Source: JAEYFP01 sp964566545
Lineage (GTDB): Bacteria; Bacillota; Clostridia; Lachnospirales; Lachnospiraceae
NCBI GenBank assembly: GCA_964566545.1
Contig: CAZMIX010000057.1
Coordinates: forward strand, 1 to 15,385
DNA: 15,385 bases
Direction of reading: 5' to 3'
Shown here: piece by piece, positions 1 through 6,429 of the stretch
Layout: every line of letters begins with the position of its first letter
Numbering within the stretch: position 1 is the stretch's first letter
The notes under the pieces: model-generated
The model's input: only the letters and a program-made list of their open reading frames with translations
What the model was told of the DNA's origin: nothing
The model's database searches: none
Position numbers and translations under genes: made by a program

Positions 1-77
1 ACTTAACAAGTAAGTTGTTCCATTTGTCCTCAACTGTTCCTTGATGTTTTCGCCGTTTGGGACTTTCACCCATTAGA

Positions 78-93
78 GCGCGCCATGGCGCGC
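78..93. repeat. 16-bp perfect GC palindrome
   Basis: GCGCGCCATGGCGCGC is perfectly self-complementary and could fold as a 6-bp GC stem with a CATG loop on either strand. It lies just beyond the U-tract of the flagellin terminator and has no T-run of its own on either strand, so it is not an obvious second terminator. The flanking bases 1-77 show no convincing gene; short open frames there have no ribosome binding site. It could be part of an interspersed repeat or the edge of an old mobile element, but nothing here proves that. Confidence 0.6.
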
Positions 94-99
94 AAACAC

Positions 100-125
100 A
101 AAAAAAAGACCGGCAGTGCCGGTCT
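100..125 (-). terminator. Intrinsic terminator of the flagellin gene
   Basis: Read on the minus strand this is a 7-bp stem GACCGGC/GCCGGTC with an ACT loop followed by eight T residues. It begins 23 nt past the flagellin stop codon. The outer A-T pair extends the stem. It fits a classical Rho-independent terminator and implies that the flagellin mRNA is a single-gene transcript when started from the promoter at 1129-1155. Confidence 0.93.
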
Positions 126-147
126 CTTCTCTTTATAGTAGTTTTGA

Positions 148-987
148 TTAGCCGAGTAATGACAGAACGCCCTGGGTTGACTGATTTGCCTGAGCAAGCA
201 TAGCCTGTCCAGCCTGCTGAAGAATACTGTTCTTCGTGTAATCAACCATTGTTGCAGCCATGTCAGTATCGCGAATTGAGGATTCAGCACTTGTCGTATT
301 CTCAACTACGTTGTCCAAGTTGGCAATCGTGTGCTCTAATCTATTCTGTACCGCACCGAGTGAAGAACGGATGTGGGAAATCTGAGCAATTGCTGTCGTA
401 ATGGACGAAATAGCCTTACGTGCGCCGGTGAGCGAGGACATGTTAATCCTGTTCAACTTTAAGTCGTTACCAAGTCTTCCAACAGAGATATTCTCGATAT
501 TGATTCTGATTCTCTGGGAAGAAGTGTTCGCTGCGCCGACCTGAATCGCAATGTTGTTCGACGTTGCAAATGTACCATTTAACAAGCTCAATGTGTTAAA
601 CTCCGTAGACTGCTTAACTCTCTGGATCTCAGATACAAGAGCTTTAACCTCAAGCTGAATCGCATCACGGTCTGCTGTGGTGTTTGTTCCGTTTGCCGAC
701 TTAACTGCCAGCTCGTTCATTCTTTGAAGCATGGAGTGAACTTCTGTCAAAGCACCTTCTGCTGTCTGCACGCAGGATACACCGTCCTGTGCGTTAGAAG
801 AAGCCTGTGTAAGACCTCTGATCTGGCTTCTCATCTTCTCACTGATCGTCAAACCTGCTGCATCATCTGCTGCTCTGTTGATCTTATAACCGGATGATAA
901 TTTCTCAGTAACCTTTGCCTGTGCACTCGTCGTAACACCGAGCTGTCTGTTAGCGTTCATCGCTGTCATATTGTGTTGTACTACCAT
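148..987 (-). CDS. hag: Flagellin (short, D0/D1-only type)
   Basis: Encodes the 279-residue subunit of the flagellar filament, secreted through the flagellar export apparatus and polymerised under the FliD cap. The N-terminal helices (about 1-140), with NRAADDAAGLTISEKMRSQI near 37-56 and LQRMNELAVKSANGTN near 87-102, and the C-terminal helices ending in NQSTQGVLSLLG are typical of the flagellin N and C domains. The stretch between them is only about 60-80 residues, so the variable D2/D3 domains are absent, as in Bacillus Hag. Residues R89, L93 and E113 match the D1 positions (R90, L94, E114) known to contact TLR5 in Salmonella FliC. C72 (in GVSCVQ) is odd, because cysteine is rare in flagellins. 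The ATG at 987 is supported by AAGGAGG 8 nt upstream. Transcription is from a sigma-D promoter at 1129-1155, with likely CsrA control in the leader and a terminator at 100-125. Confidence 0.98.
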   Translation of the reverse strand: MVVQHNMTAMNANRQLGVTTSAQAKVTEKLSSGYKINRAADDAAGLTISEKMRSQIRGLTQASSNAQDGVSCVQTAEGALTEVHSMLQRMNELAVKSANGTNTTADRDAIQLEVKALVSEIQRVKQSTEFNTLSLLNGTFATSNNIAIQVGAANTSSQRIRINIENISVGRLGNDLKLNRINMSSLTGARKAISSITTAIAQISHIRSSLGAVQNRLEHTIANLDNVVENTTSAESSIRDTDMAATMVDYTKNSILQQAGQAMLAQANQSTQGVLSLLG

Positions 988-1122
988 AATTCATTCCTCC
1001 TTGAAAGTGTCGCGGCTTCCATGCCGCCATAGTTGTTAGGTACTCATAACGCTTGCTCCGATTCTTTCCGGCCGTACGCTCCATCAAGCATCTTCGCTTT
1101 TGTAAGTAAGTTCCTTTACTTG
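988..1122 (-). promoter_or_regulatory. Flagellin mRNA leader with multiple putative CsrA-binding hairpins
   Basis: The predicted transcript starts near 1122-1120, giving a leader of about 135 nt with seven GGA motifs. Four short hairpins can be drawn. At 1104-1121 AAGUAA/UUACUU closes the loop AGGAAC, right at the 5' end. At 1076-1091 AUGCU/AGCGU (one G-U pair) closes UGAUGG. At 1012-1027 GCGGC/GCCGC closes AUGGAA. At 990-1005 UUCA/UGAA closes AGGAGGAA, which includes the Shine-Dalgarno. GGA in a small loop is the known CsrA/RsmA recognition feature, and in Bacillus subtilis CsrA blocks hag translation through such sites in the hag leader. csrA and fliW are encoded at 4214-4889, so control of this leader by CsrA is a strong inference. 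The first and third hairpins are the most convincing; the second and fourth have weak stems. Confidence 0.75.
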
Positions 1123-1128
1123 TATAAT

Positions 1129-1155
1129 ATATCGGCATAAATAAAAAATACTTTA
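1129..1155 (-). promoter_or_regulatory. Sigma-D (sigma-28) promoter of the flagellin gene
   Basis: On the minus strand TAAA (1155-1152) is followed by a 15-nt spacer and GCCGATAT (1136-1129), a full match to the sigma-D consensus of Bacillus-type bacteria. An A7 tract lies 15 nt upstream of the -35 element (1177-1171), inside a T7A7 palindrome, and could act as an UP-like or curved element. The expected start is around 1122. Confidence 0.93.
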
Positions 1156-1186
1156 TACCGGAATATTATCTTTTTTTAAAAAAACT

Positions 1187-1678
1187 TTATTTCTTTTGAT
1201 CCAAAAAATGCGGCTCGGCAGCTGTCACCTTGCTCATCGTCTTATAATAATCACTTGCCGCCTTTACGCTCGCCTTAGACTGCCTGATTTCCTGCTTCAC
1301 CCTGCCAAGAATCCGTTCAATGCTGCTTCGGTTTGCTTCCTCACCGGCACGAATCGCCATCCCTTTATCGGTAATCCTTGTAATCAATTCCTGCATCGTG
1401 CGGATTTCCTCCGCATAAGCCTCTTTGTTTCCCTGCAGCGCATCCTTCACCCGCATATAAAGTGCCTCAAAACCGTCGTCCAACTCATTAATCCGACCGA
1501 TTGCAGTCTCCTTCTCTGCCATCAGCACCTGAAAGGAATCCCATTTGATGTCTCCATATTCCTTTCCCTGAATACAAGCAGATTGCGCCTCATTCTTTAT
1601 AAGGAGGGTATCGAGCAGCGCTTCCTTTTTTCGCAGGCTCTCGATCATGATTGTGATATATTTCTTTTCATCCGCCAT
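1187..1678 (-). CDS. Small helical FliT/FlgN-like protein, probable flagellar export chaperone
   Basis: A 163-residue, charged, apparently all-helical protein without signal peptide or membrane segment. It is the last gene of the flaG-fliD-fliS operon, the place where fliT usually lies. The heptad-rich body (about 10-130) resembles the FlgN/FliT class of export chaperones in style; the C-terminal part has a conserved-looking YYKTM segment and ends in PHFLDQKK. The ATG at 1678 is chosen because GGAG sits 5 nt before it and it follows the fliS stop after 11 nt. An ATG at 1723 would overlap fliS by 34 nt and has no comparable ribosome site. A role as chaperone for FliD, flagellin or another filament protein is inferred mainly from position and helical composition; direct sequence identity to FliT cannot be judged by eye. 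Confidence 0.72.
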   Translation of the reverse strand: MADEKKYITIMIESLRKKEALLDTLLIKNEAQSACIQGKEYGDIKWDSFQVLMAEKETAIGRINELDDGFEALYMRVKDALQGNKEAYAEEIRTMQELITRITDKGMAIRAGEEANRSSIERILGRVKQEIRQSKASVKAASDYYKTMSKVTAAEPHFLDQKK

Positions 1679-1689
1679 TTCATCTCCGC

Positions 1690-2070
1690 TTAAGCGTGTG
1701 ACAGCCGCATGACTTCCTTCCATGTATCACGCATCGTATGCAGATGTCCCAGCACTTCCTCTAAAATTGCTTTATCCTTCTTCGCATTTGCTTCGCGAAG
1801 CCGTCTGATAAGGTAATTATATACATTATTGAAATCATTCGCAATAGGATAATCAAAATTTAACGTAATCTGGAACTCTTCCACAATTCGCTGTACCTTC
1901 ATGATATTGTCATGCGCCTTCTGGACGCTGCCCTGATCAATACCCATAATCGCAATGTTACAGAATTTAATCGCTCCCTCATATAGCATCATTGTCAGCT
2001 CCGCCGAGGAAGCCATCAGAATTTTATTTTTATTATATTGCTGGTAGGCATTGTTCATCATAGATGCCAT
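1690..2070 (-). CDS. fliS: Flagellin export chaperone FliS
   Basis: A 126-residue cytoplasmic chaperone that binds the C-terminal helix of flagellin and prevents premature polymerisation before export. The N-terminal NNAYQQYNKNKILMASSAEL with following LYEGAIKFCNIA (about residues 5-45) and the VYNYLIRRLREANAKKD segment near the C-terminus are typical of FliS, as are the length and helical make-up. The ATG at 2070 is chosen because AAGGAGG lies 7 nt upstream. The in-frame GTG at 2091 would place the Shine-Dalgarno inside the coding region. It lies 42 nt downstream of fliD and 11 nt upstream of the FliT-like gene, in the operon started at 4182-4208. In FliW-containing bacteria FliS and FliW compete for flagellin, so its presence beside fliW, csrA and hag is functionally coherent. 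Confidence 0.96.
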   Translation of the reverse strand: MASMMNNAYQQYNKNKILMASSAELTMMLYEGAIKFCNIAIMGIDQGSVQKAHDNIMKVQRIVEEFQITLNFDYPIANDFNNVYNYLIRRLREANAKKDKAILEEVLGHLHTMRDTWKEVMRLSHA

Positions 2071-2112
2071 GGTTTCTCCTCCTTGATTCACCTTTCATCA
2101 AAATTCTCGTTA

Positions 2113-3678
2113 TCAGCCGCCCAACATATTCGTGAAAGCGGTCTGCTGGGAATTCAGCTTGCTGAGCGCCGTTTCCATCGCGCTGAACTGCTTATAATAA
2201 CGATCTTCTATTTCAGCTACATAATCTTCCCAATCGGCGATCTTGGTCGTATAGGCATCATAATCACTTTGCAGCTTCTTATCATCATAGACAGAGCCGT
2301 AACTGCTGTATTTATCACTTTTCGATATTTTTTGGGAAAGCGAGGTATACAGCTCACCGGTAAGCTTTTGAAAAAATGTAGCGACTGTGCTTGGATCGGA
2401 AGCGATCGCCGCTTTTAGCTTATCCTTTTCACCGGAAGTATCGCTGTCATCCGAATCGCCATCGATATGATAAGCATTCTTCTCGTTGTCTGCCGAATTG
2501 AAATAGCCGAGCGTATTGATGCCAAAGCTGGAAAGGCTGTAGGTCTTGCCATTAATTGTATAGGTTTCTAGCATCGACTCTCTCATCATGCCGGACACGC
2601 TCGAGAGCGTATTATCACGCCTTAACAGCGCACCTTTGATCTTCTCTTCCCACTTTTCGATTTCTGTTTCGGTCATCGACTCTTTTTCGTCATCGGTCAG
2701 AGGCTCGTAGCCCTTTGCAGAATCTGCGTTGTAAAGCGCATCCATTTCATTGATCAGACTGTTATATTCCTTGAAAAAGCTTTTGATGCTATCATAAATC
2801 GAATCGTAATCCGTGTCGGTAATCAGGCTGATCGGTGAATCCACCGCCGTTACCTCCTTGGCGGTCACAGTCAATCCGTTAATCGTAAACGTGTTGGTAT
2901 TTGATTCAAATTCAGCGCCATTTAATATGATCTTGGCGTTTTCTCCGTCTATTTTAACTCCATAAGAGGTACCGGCATTCGAAGGCGTATAACCGGCCGC
3001 CGCCACATCCGTTTCATTTAACATTCCAAGAGAGCCGAGCGCATCAACTGCATCCTGCGAACCCAGCACGAAATCAAAATTATTGGAAGCGCCCGAATTC
3101 TTGCTGCCCACAAAAATTCTGCCCGAAGAAGTGTCAAAATTCGCATTGTATCCCGCTGCGCCCATATAACTGACAAAATCACTGATCTTCATATCTGCGC
3201 TCACATCAAATGATACCGTCTCATAATTGCCGTCGGACTTTTGCGCGCCCTTGTTGACCGTAATCGTCGTTTCACCCGTATAACCCAAATCAGCCAAGGT
3301 AGAGGAGGATGAGAGTTTTGTTCCGTTTGATGTAGAAAGCTTCCCGCCCGTCAAATAAGCCGCCTTTGCCAGATTTTTAATCTCCAGCGACTGCGTGCCG
3401 TTTACGGCGTTGTCACTTGCAACGACAGTCGCTTTTGTCGTATCGGAAACGGTTGTGGCCTTCTTGTTATAGTTTGTTGAAAAACGCATGTTGCTGAGTG
3501 TCTTTGAATAGAAATTCTTGATTTTTGTATTTAACGCTTCCCAAGCCTCCTGCTTCCATCCAAGCTTAGTCTGCGCTTTCTCTGTCTTTTCACCCTTCGT
3601 CCTATAGGCGCTTACAAGCTCCTGTACCATGGCATCTGTATCCATGTTAGAACTGATACCTGTTATTCTAATTCCCAT
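2113..3678 (-). CDS. fliD: Flagellar filament cap protein FliD (HAP2)
   Basis: A 521-residue hook-associated protein that forms the cap at the tip of the filament and folds incoming flagellin. The N-terminus MGIRITGISSNMDTDAMVQE, with coiled-coil residues up to about 75, is the conserved FliD N domain. The middle holds beta-rich segments, including NGAEFESNTNTFTINGLTVT at about 255-275, the FliD 'flagellin hook IN' type motif. The C-terminal 70 residues are again helical, ending in SKLNSQQTAFTNMLGG. AGGAGG lies 7 nt before the ATG, and the sequence overlaps the flaG stop (TAG). It lies between flaG and fliS in a sigma-D operon. The length is within the usual 450-550 range, and no frameshift is visible. 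Confidence 0.97.
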   Translation of the reverse strand: MGIRITGISSNMDTDAMVQELVSAYRTKGEKTEKAQTKLGWKQEAWEALNTKIKNFYSKTLSNMRFSTNYNKKATTVSDTTKATVVASDNAVNGTQSLEIKNLAKAAYLTGGKLSTSNGTKLSSSSTLADLGYTGETTITVNKGAQKSDGNYETVSFDVSADMKISDFVSYMGAAGYNANFDTSSGRIFVGSKNSGASNNFDFVLGSQDAVDALGSLGMLNETDVAAAGYTPSNAGTSYGVKIDGENAKIILNGAEFESNTNTFTINGLTVTAKEVTAVDSPISLITDTDYDSIYDSIKSFFKEYNSLINEMDALYNADSAKGYEPLTDDEKESMTETEIEKWEEKIKGALLRRDNTLSSVSGMMRESMLETYTINGKTYSLSSFGINTLGYFNSADNEKNAYHIDGDSDDSDTSGEKDKLKAAIASDPSTVATFFQKLTGELYTSLSQKISKSDKYSSYGSVYDDKKLQSDYDAYTTKIADWEDYVAEIEDRYYKQFSAMETALSKLNSQQTAFTNMLGG

Positions 3679-3689
3679 AACGGATCCTC

Positions 3690-4106
3690 CTATCTTCTTT
3701 CATCGACCATGAGCCCGGCTATTTCCCAGATCCTTGCGATCATATCCAGCGTCTCTTCCGGCGGAAGCTCCTTGATAACTTCTTTCGTCTCCTTATTAAC
3801 GATCTTGATCGTCACCCTGTTCGTGCCCTCGTGAATACCATATAGTGCCTCCGAATTCGGAGAATTTCTATTCAGATCCTCAATTGCTTTTCTGATCTTT
3901 TCGAGCTTCGCCTGCTCCAGATTTTCCTCATTCTTATTGCCAGATGGCGCATTCACGTCATCAACAGCCTGTGCTGCTTCCTTTCCCGTACGATCCATGT
4001 ATCCGGTTCCGGACTTTTCCGCTGTCTGCGCACTTTTTGTATTCTGTGCGCTCTGAATTGGCTGTGCCTGATAAATCGTAGCACTGTTTAACGGTTCAAT
4101 TGCCAT
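3690..4106 (-). CDS. flaG: Flagellar protein FlaG
   Basis: A 138-residue cytoplasmic or filament-associated protein of the FlaG family, linked in other bacteria to control of filament length. The first 65 residues are polar and probably disordered (rich in Q, S, A and N). The C-terminal half carries the family signature: NRVTIKIVNKETKEVIKELP followed by PEETLDMIARIWEIAGLMVDE (about 93-136). The ATG at 4106 has GGAGGTGAT, a near-perfect anti-16S match, just upstream; an in-frame TTG at 4133 is upstream of this ribosome site and is rejected. It is the first gene of the operon from the promoter at 4182-4208 and lies 11 nt before fliD. The Shine-Dalgarno sits in a CsrA-type hairpin (4111-4126), so translation may be controlled by the neighbouring CsrA. 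Confidence 0.93.
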   Translation of the reverse strand: MAIEPLNSATIYQAQPIQSAQNTKSAQTAEKSGTGYMDRTGKEAAQAVDDVNAPSGNKNEENLEQAKLEKIRKAIEDLNRNSPNSEALYGIHEGTNRVTIKIVNKETKEVIKELPPEETLDMIARIWEIAGLMVDERR

Positions 4107-4110
4107 TTTA

Positions 4111-4126
4111 ATCACCTCCGTGTGAT
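4111..4126 (-). promoter_or_regulatory. Putative CsrA-binding hairpin covering the flaG Shine-Dalgarno
   Basis: On the minus-strand RNA, AUCAC pairs perfectly with GUGAU around the six-base loop ACGGAG. GGA in a hexaloop with A two bases before GGA is the favoured CsrA/RsmA recognition geometry, and here the loop and 3' stem are the ribosome binding site of flaG, 5 nt before the ATG. CsrA binding would be expected to block translation of flaG and, by coupling, reduce fliD. The structure is read directly from the sequence; the regulation is inferred. Confidence 0.65.
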
Positions 4127-4181
4127 ATCCCAATCAAAATTATATAGCTGCACTATAACATTCCTATTCTGTCTGATAACT

Positions 4182-4208
4182 ATATCGGCACTTTTCTTAT
4201 AAACTTTA
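4182..4208 (-). promoter_or_regulatory. Sigma-D promoter of the flaG-fliD-fliS operon
   Basis: TAAA (4208-4205), a 15-nt spacer and GCCGATAT (4189-4182) form a full sigma-D consensus with the same -10 and spacing as the flagellin promoter. The -35 begins 5 nt after the csrA stop codon. A 14-bp AT palindrome, AATATTATAATATT (4210-4223), and an A7 tract (4228-4222) lie just upstream and overlap the end of csrA. The expected start near 4175 gives a leader of about 70 nt. Confidence 0.92.
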
Positions 4209-4213
4209 CAATA

Positions 4214-4429
4214 TTATAATATTTTTTTCAGTGCTTCAAGACCTGCCGGCTCCATCGCCGCCTTGTTGGCTTCCTGAATCTGCAAATAAACCTCTTTGCG
4301 ATAAATTGGTATTTCCTTTGGTGCCGATATGCCAAGCTTTACCTGGTCACCCTTAATTTCTAAAATCGTCACCTCAATACAGTTGTCAATTATCAGTGCT
4401 TCGTTCTTTTTTCTTGATAAAGCCAGCAT
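4214..4429 (-). CDS. csrA: Translational regulator CsrA
   Basis: A 71-residue homodimeric RNA-binding protein that binds GGA loops in mRNA leaders and, in flagellated Firmicutes, represses flagellin translation. The start MLALSRK, the GDQVKLGISAPKEIPIYRKEV core and the C-terminal YLQIQEANKAA segment are typical. R6 and R44, the residues that contact GGA in known structures, are both present, and N55 lies in the C-terminal helix region used by FliW-regulated CsrA proteins. The ATG at 4429 gives the canonical N-terminus; a GTG at 4438 would add three residues and overlap fliW. The start lies 1 nt after the fliW stop, so translation is probably coupled. It is the last gene of the flgM operon, and its 3' end carries upstream elements of the flaG promoter. 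Confidence 0.97.
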   Translation of the reverse strand: MLALSRKKNEALIIDNCIEVTILEIKGDQVKLGISAPKEIPIYRKEVYLQIQEANKAAMEPAGLEALKKIL

Positions 4430-4430
4430 A

Positions 4431-4889
4431 TTATTCACCCGCCTTTTCTTTCGCCGCCTTCAGCAGCTCATAAATGGGATATTTTACTGCGTAACACTCT
4501 TCGTCCACAATAATCTGGCTCGCTTTTCTCGTCTCACCGTTGATGATAATTGGTGCCCGTAAATTAACGGACATTTTTTCCACTTCCTTTGGAACGGTGA
4601 TCGTCACAAGCGCGAGCATGTTCATTTCCTCAGTGATACTTAACGGTGCGAGCAGCTCGTCCTCGATCTGTGGATTGTAATCCGGCGCAACGATCAGCGG
4701 GTCGACGACCGGCATAGCGAAAGCCGGCTCCTGCAAAGACTGCAGCCAGCGGATTCCCCCACTCGACTCGCTGTCATGGACGAGCAGGAAATCCTTCAGC
4801 TCCGGAAAGCCTATGATTCCATTGATAAATGTGATTTTCTTCTCTTCTTCTACTTCGATTTCTCCGAATAGCTTTGTCTCGATTCTCAT
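4431..4889 (-). CDS. fliW: Flagellar assembly factor FliW
   Basis: A 152-residue cytoplasmic beta-barrel protein. In Bacillus subtilis FliW binds newly made flagellin; when flagellin is exported, freed FliW binds CsrA allosterically and releases hag translation. Family features are FGEIEVEEEKKITFINGIIG with following FPELKDFLLV in the first 40 residues, the WLQSLQEPAFAMPVVDP block (about 48-64) and APIIINGETRKASQIIVDEE near residues 110-130. AGGAG lies 7 nt before the ATG, 18 nt after flgL. Its 3' end touches csrA (1-nt gap), the classic fliW-csrA pair. No internal defect is seen. Confidence 0.97.
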   Translation of the reverse strand: MRIETKLFGEIEVEEEKKITFINGIIGFPELKDFLLVHDSESSGGIRWLQSLQEPAFAMPVVDPLIVAPDYNPQIEDELLAPLSITEEMNMLALVTITVPKEVEKMSVNLRAPIIINGETRKASQIIVDEECYAVKYPIYELLKAAKEKAGE

Positions 4890-4907
4890 AGCCCTTCTCC
4901 TTCTATT

Positions 4908-6401
4908 TTATAAATAATTTAATAGTGTCTGCTGTGCAATTTTGGAGGCGGCAAGCTGTGCGGCTTCCAGCGCAAGCGAAGCTGCTTTTAAATCGATGCC
5001 TGCATCGGTCAGATTGATATTAATATTGGAATCCGCCAATTCCTTAAAACTTGAAAGCTGATCGCTTACGCGCTCCTTTGTCAACTCCAGACGCACACGC
5101 ATACTTCCCACTCTTGCCAGCGCCAGATTTGTATCACTTGAATATTCTCCAAACTTTGTCAATCCCTGTGAAAACATCTTCTGCATTTTATCCTTTAACA
5201 ACTCCAGCTCCTTTGTCGCAGCTGCCAGCATTTCGGTAATTGTATCCTGATCCGTCCCCACATATTGGGTGTCCGACTGCATGCTCTTAAGTGTCTTTAT
5301 CTTTTCATCGCAGTCCACAACCGCCTGCGTAGCGGCAACCAACTCATCCACATCCCTGCCGATATCGTGGGTAAATACCTCGTTCGCATTTGTATTGATC
5401 TTGATGCTCTGGCTGAAGCTGACTTCATAGGAAATGCTCTTATTCTCAAAACTCGGTGAGTTATATTTGATCTCATCCTTGTCGGTGCAGGTAAAATAAT
5501 GCTCCGGGCGAAGGTCATTCTTTTGAAAGTCTTCCTTTGCGTATTGGAAGCTGACGCTGCCCGTCGTTCCCTGTATCGCCTTTCTGGCATCCTCGCGGAG
5601 GATTAACTCACCCGTATCTGCGATCAACCGAGCTTCATACGGATCATCGATGGTTGTGTAATAGTAGTCATCATCCGTCGGGTTGCCTGATAAAGATACG
5701 GTAGTAATGTCATAGTTCTTTCCATCAACGGAAATGACCGTCGGTAAAGCGGCTCCATCCTGATCAATCTGTGGATTTGTTAAATTGTCATAAGCCAGCC
5801 GAATGCGGTAAACGTTATTGCTTTGGATATCCTGCTCGGTATTGGCATTTGACAGGTCGCCCTTATTAACATCAATGCCGCCAGAAATATAAGTAATGCA
5901 CTCCACATCGTTCGCGTCAAACAGCTCCGTGATGGTATATAGATTCTTGGTGTCCTCCGTAAACGTCAGCGCTTCACTCGTCCGATATCCGGTGAATACA
6001 GTCCTTCCGGCATAATCCGCATTGCCCGATGAATAAATTTGATCGCGAAGTGCACTTAAATCCGAGAGAATATTCAGGCGATCCTCGGCTGTATTGTCAT
6101 CACTGGCGCCTGTCGTCAGGCATTCCTTGATATCTGACATCACCTTATTTGTCTGCATTAGTGCCGTTTCTGTGATTTCGAGCCACGCATCAGCATCCGG
6201 TATGTTTTTATCATAATATTGGTTAACCTCCGAAATATTGCTATTCAAACGGAGGGCACGAATGGCTATAATCGGATCGTCCGACGGCCTCGTAATTTTC
6301 TGCCCCGACGCAATCATCGTATTCAGCTTATCCTCACTGGCTTTATTGAGATTGATATTATTTCTTGTATTGTTGTTCATTATAGAATTTGTAATTCTCA
6401 T
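4908..6401 (-). CDS. flgL: Hook-filament junction protein FlgL (HAP3), long form
   Basis: Forms the second ring of the hook-filament junction, next to the filament, and is structurally related to flagellin. The N-terminus MRITNSIMNNNTRNNINLNK and the flagellin-like block GQKITRPSDDPIIAIRAL (about 33-50), together with the C-terminal ASLALEAAQLAASKIAQQTL and final LNYL, identify it. At 497 residues it is much longer than the roughly 300 residues of Salmonella or Bacillus FlgL. The extra length is in the middle, about residues 145-345, a beta-type, Asp/Thr/Tyr-rich region that would face outward. AGGAGG lies 8 nt before the ATG. It follows the second flgK by 28 nt and precedes fliW by 18 nt in the sigma-D operon from 10901-10927. 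Confidence 0.95.
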   Translation of the reverse strand: MRITNSIMNNNTRNNINLNKASEDKLNTMIASGQKITRPSDDPIIAIRALRLNSNISEVNQYYDKNIPDADAWLEITETALMQTNKVMSDIKECLTTGASDDNTAEDRLNILSDLSALRDQIYSSGNADYAGRTVFTGYRTSEALTFTEDTKNLYTITELFDANDVECITYISGGIDVNKGDLSNANTEQDIQSNNVYRIRLAYDNLTNPQIDQDGAALPTVISVDGKNYDITTVSLSGNPTDDDYYYTTIDDPYEARLIADTGELILREDARKAIQGTTGSVSFQYAKEDFQKNDLRPEHYFTCTDKDEIKYNSPSFENKSISYEVSFSQSIKINTNANEVFTHDIGRDVDELVAATQAVVDCDEKIKTLKSMQSDTQYVGTDQDTITEMLAAATKELELLKDKMQKMFSQGLTKFGEYSSDTNLALARVGSMRVRLELTKERVSDQLSSFKELADSNININLTDAGIDLKAASLALEAAQLAASKIAQQTLLNYL

Positions 6402-6429
6402 AAAGAAGCCCTCCTGTGGTTGCTTTCCG

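Noticed and set aside
7..138. Plus-strand open frame of 44 codons at the left edge
   Set aside because: It runs through the palindrome and terminator, has no clear start signal and no recognised similarity.
1171..1184. T7A7 palindrome as terminator of the flaG operon
   Set aside because: It is a pure A/T stem without GC pairs or a proper U-tract after it; unlikely to terminate, more likely part of the flagellin promoter region.
2071..2091. GTG at 2091 as fliS start
   Set aside because: The AAGGAGG ribosome site would then be inside the coding region; it is well placed for the ATG at 2070.
4430..4438. GTG at 4438 as csrA start
   Set aside because: It would add three residues before the conserved MLALSRK N-terminus and overlap fliW; the ATG at 4429 fits the family.
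4889..4905. AUAG/CUAU pairing around the fliW Shine-Dalgarno as a further CsrA hairpin
   Set aside because: Only four weak pairs close an 11-nt loop, and the 3' arm runs into the start codon; this is within chance expectation.
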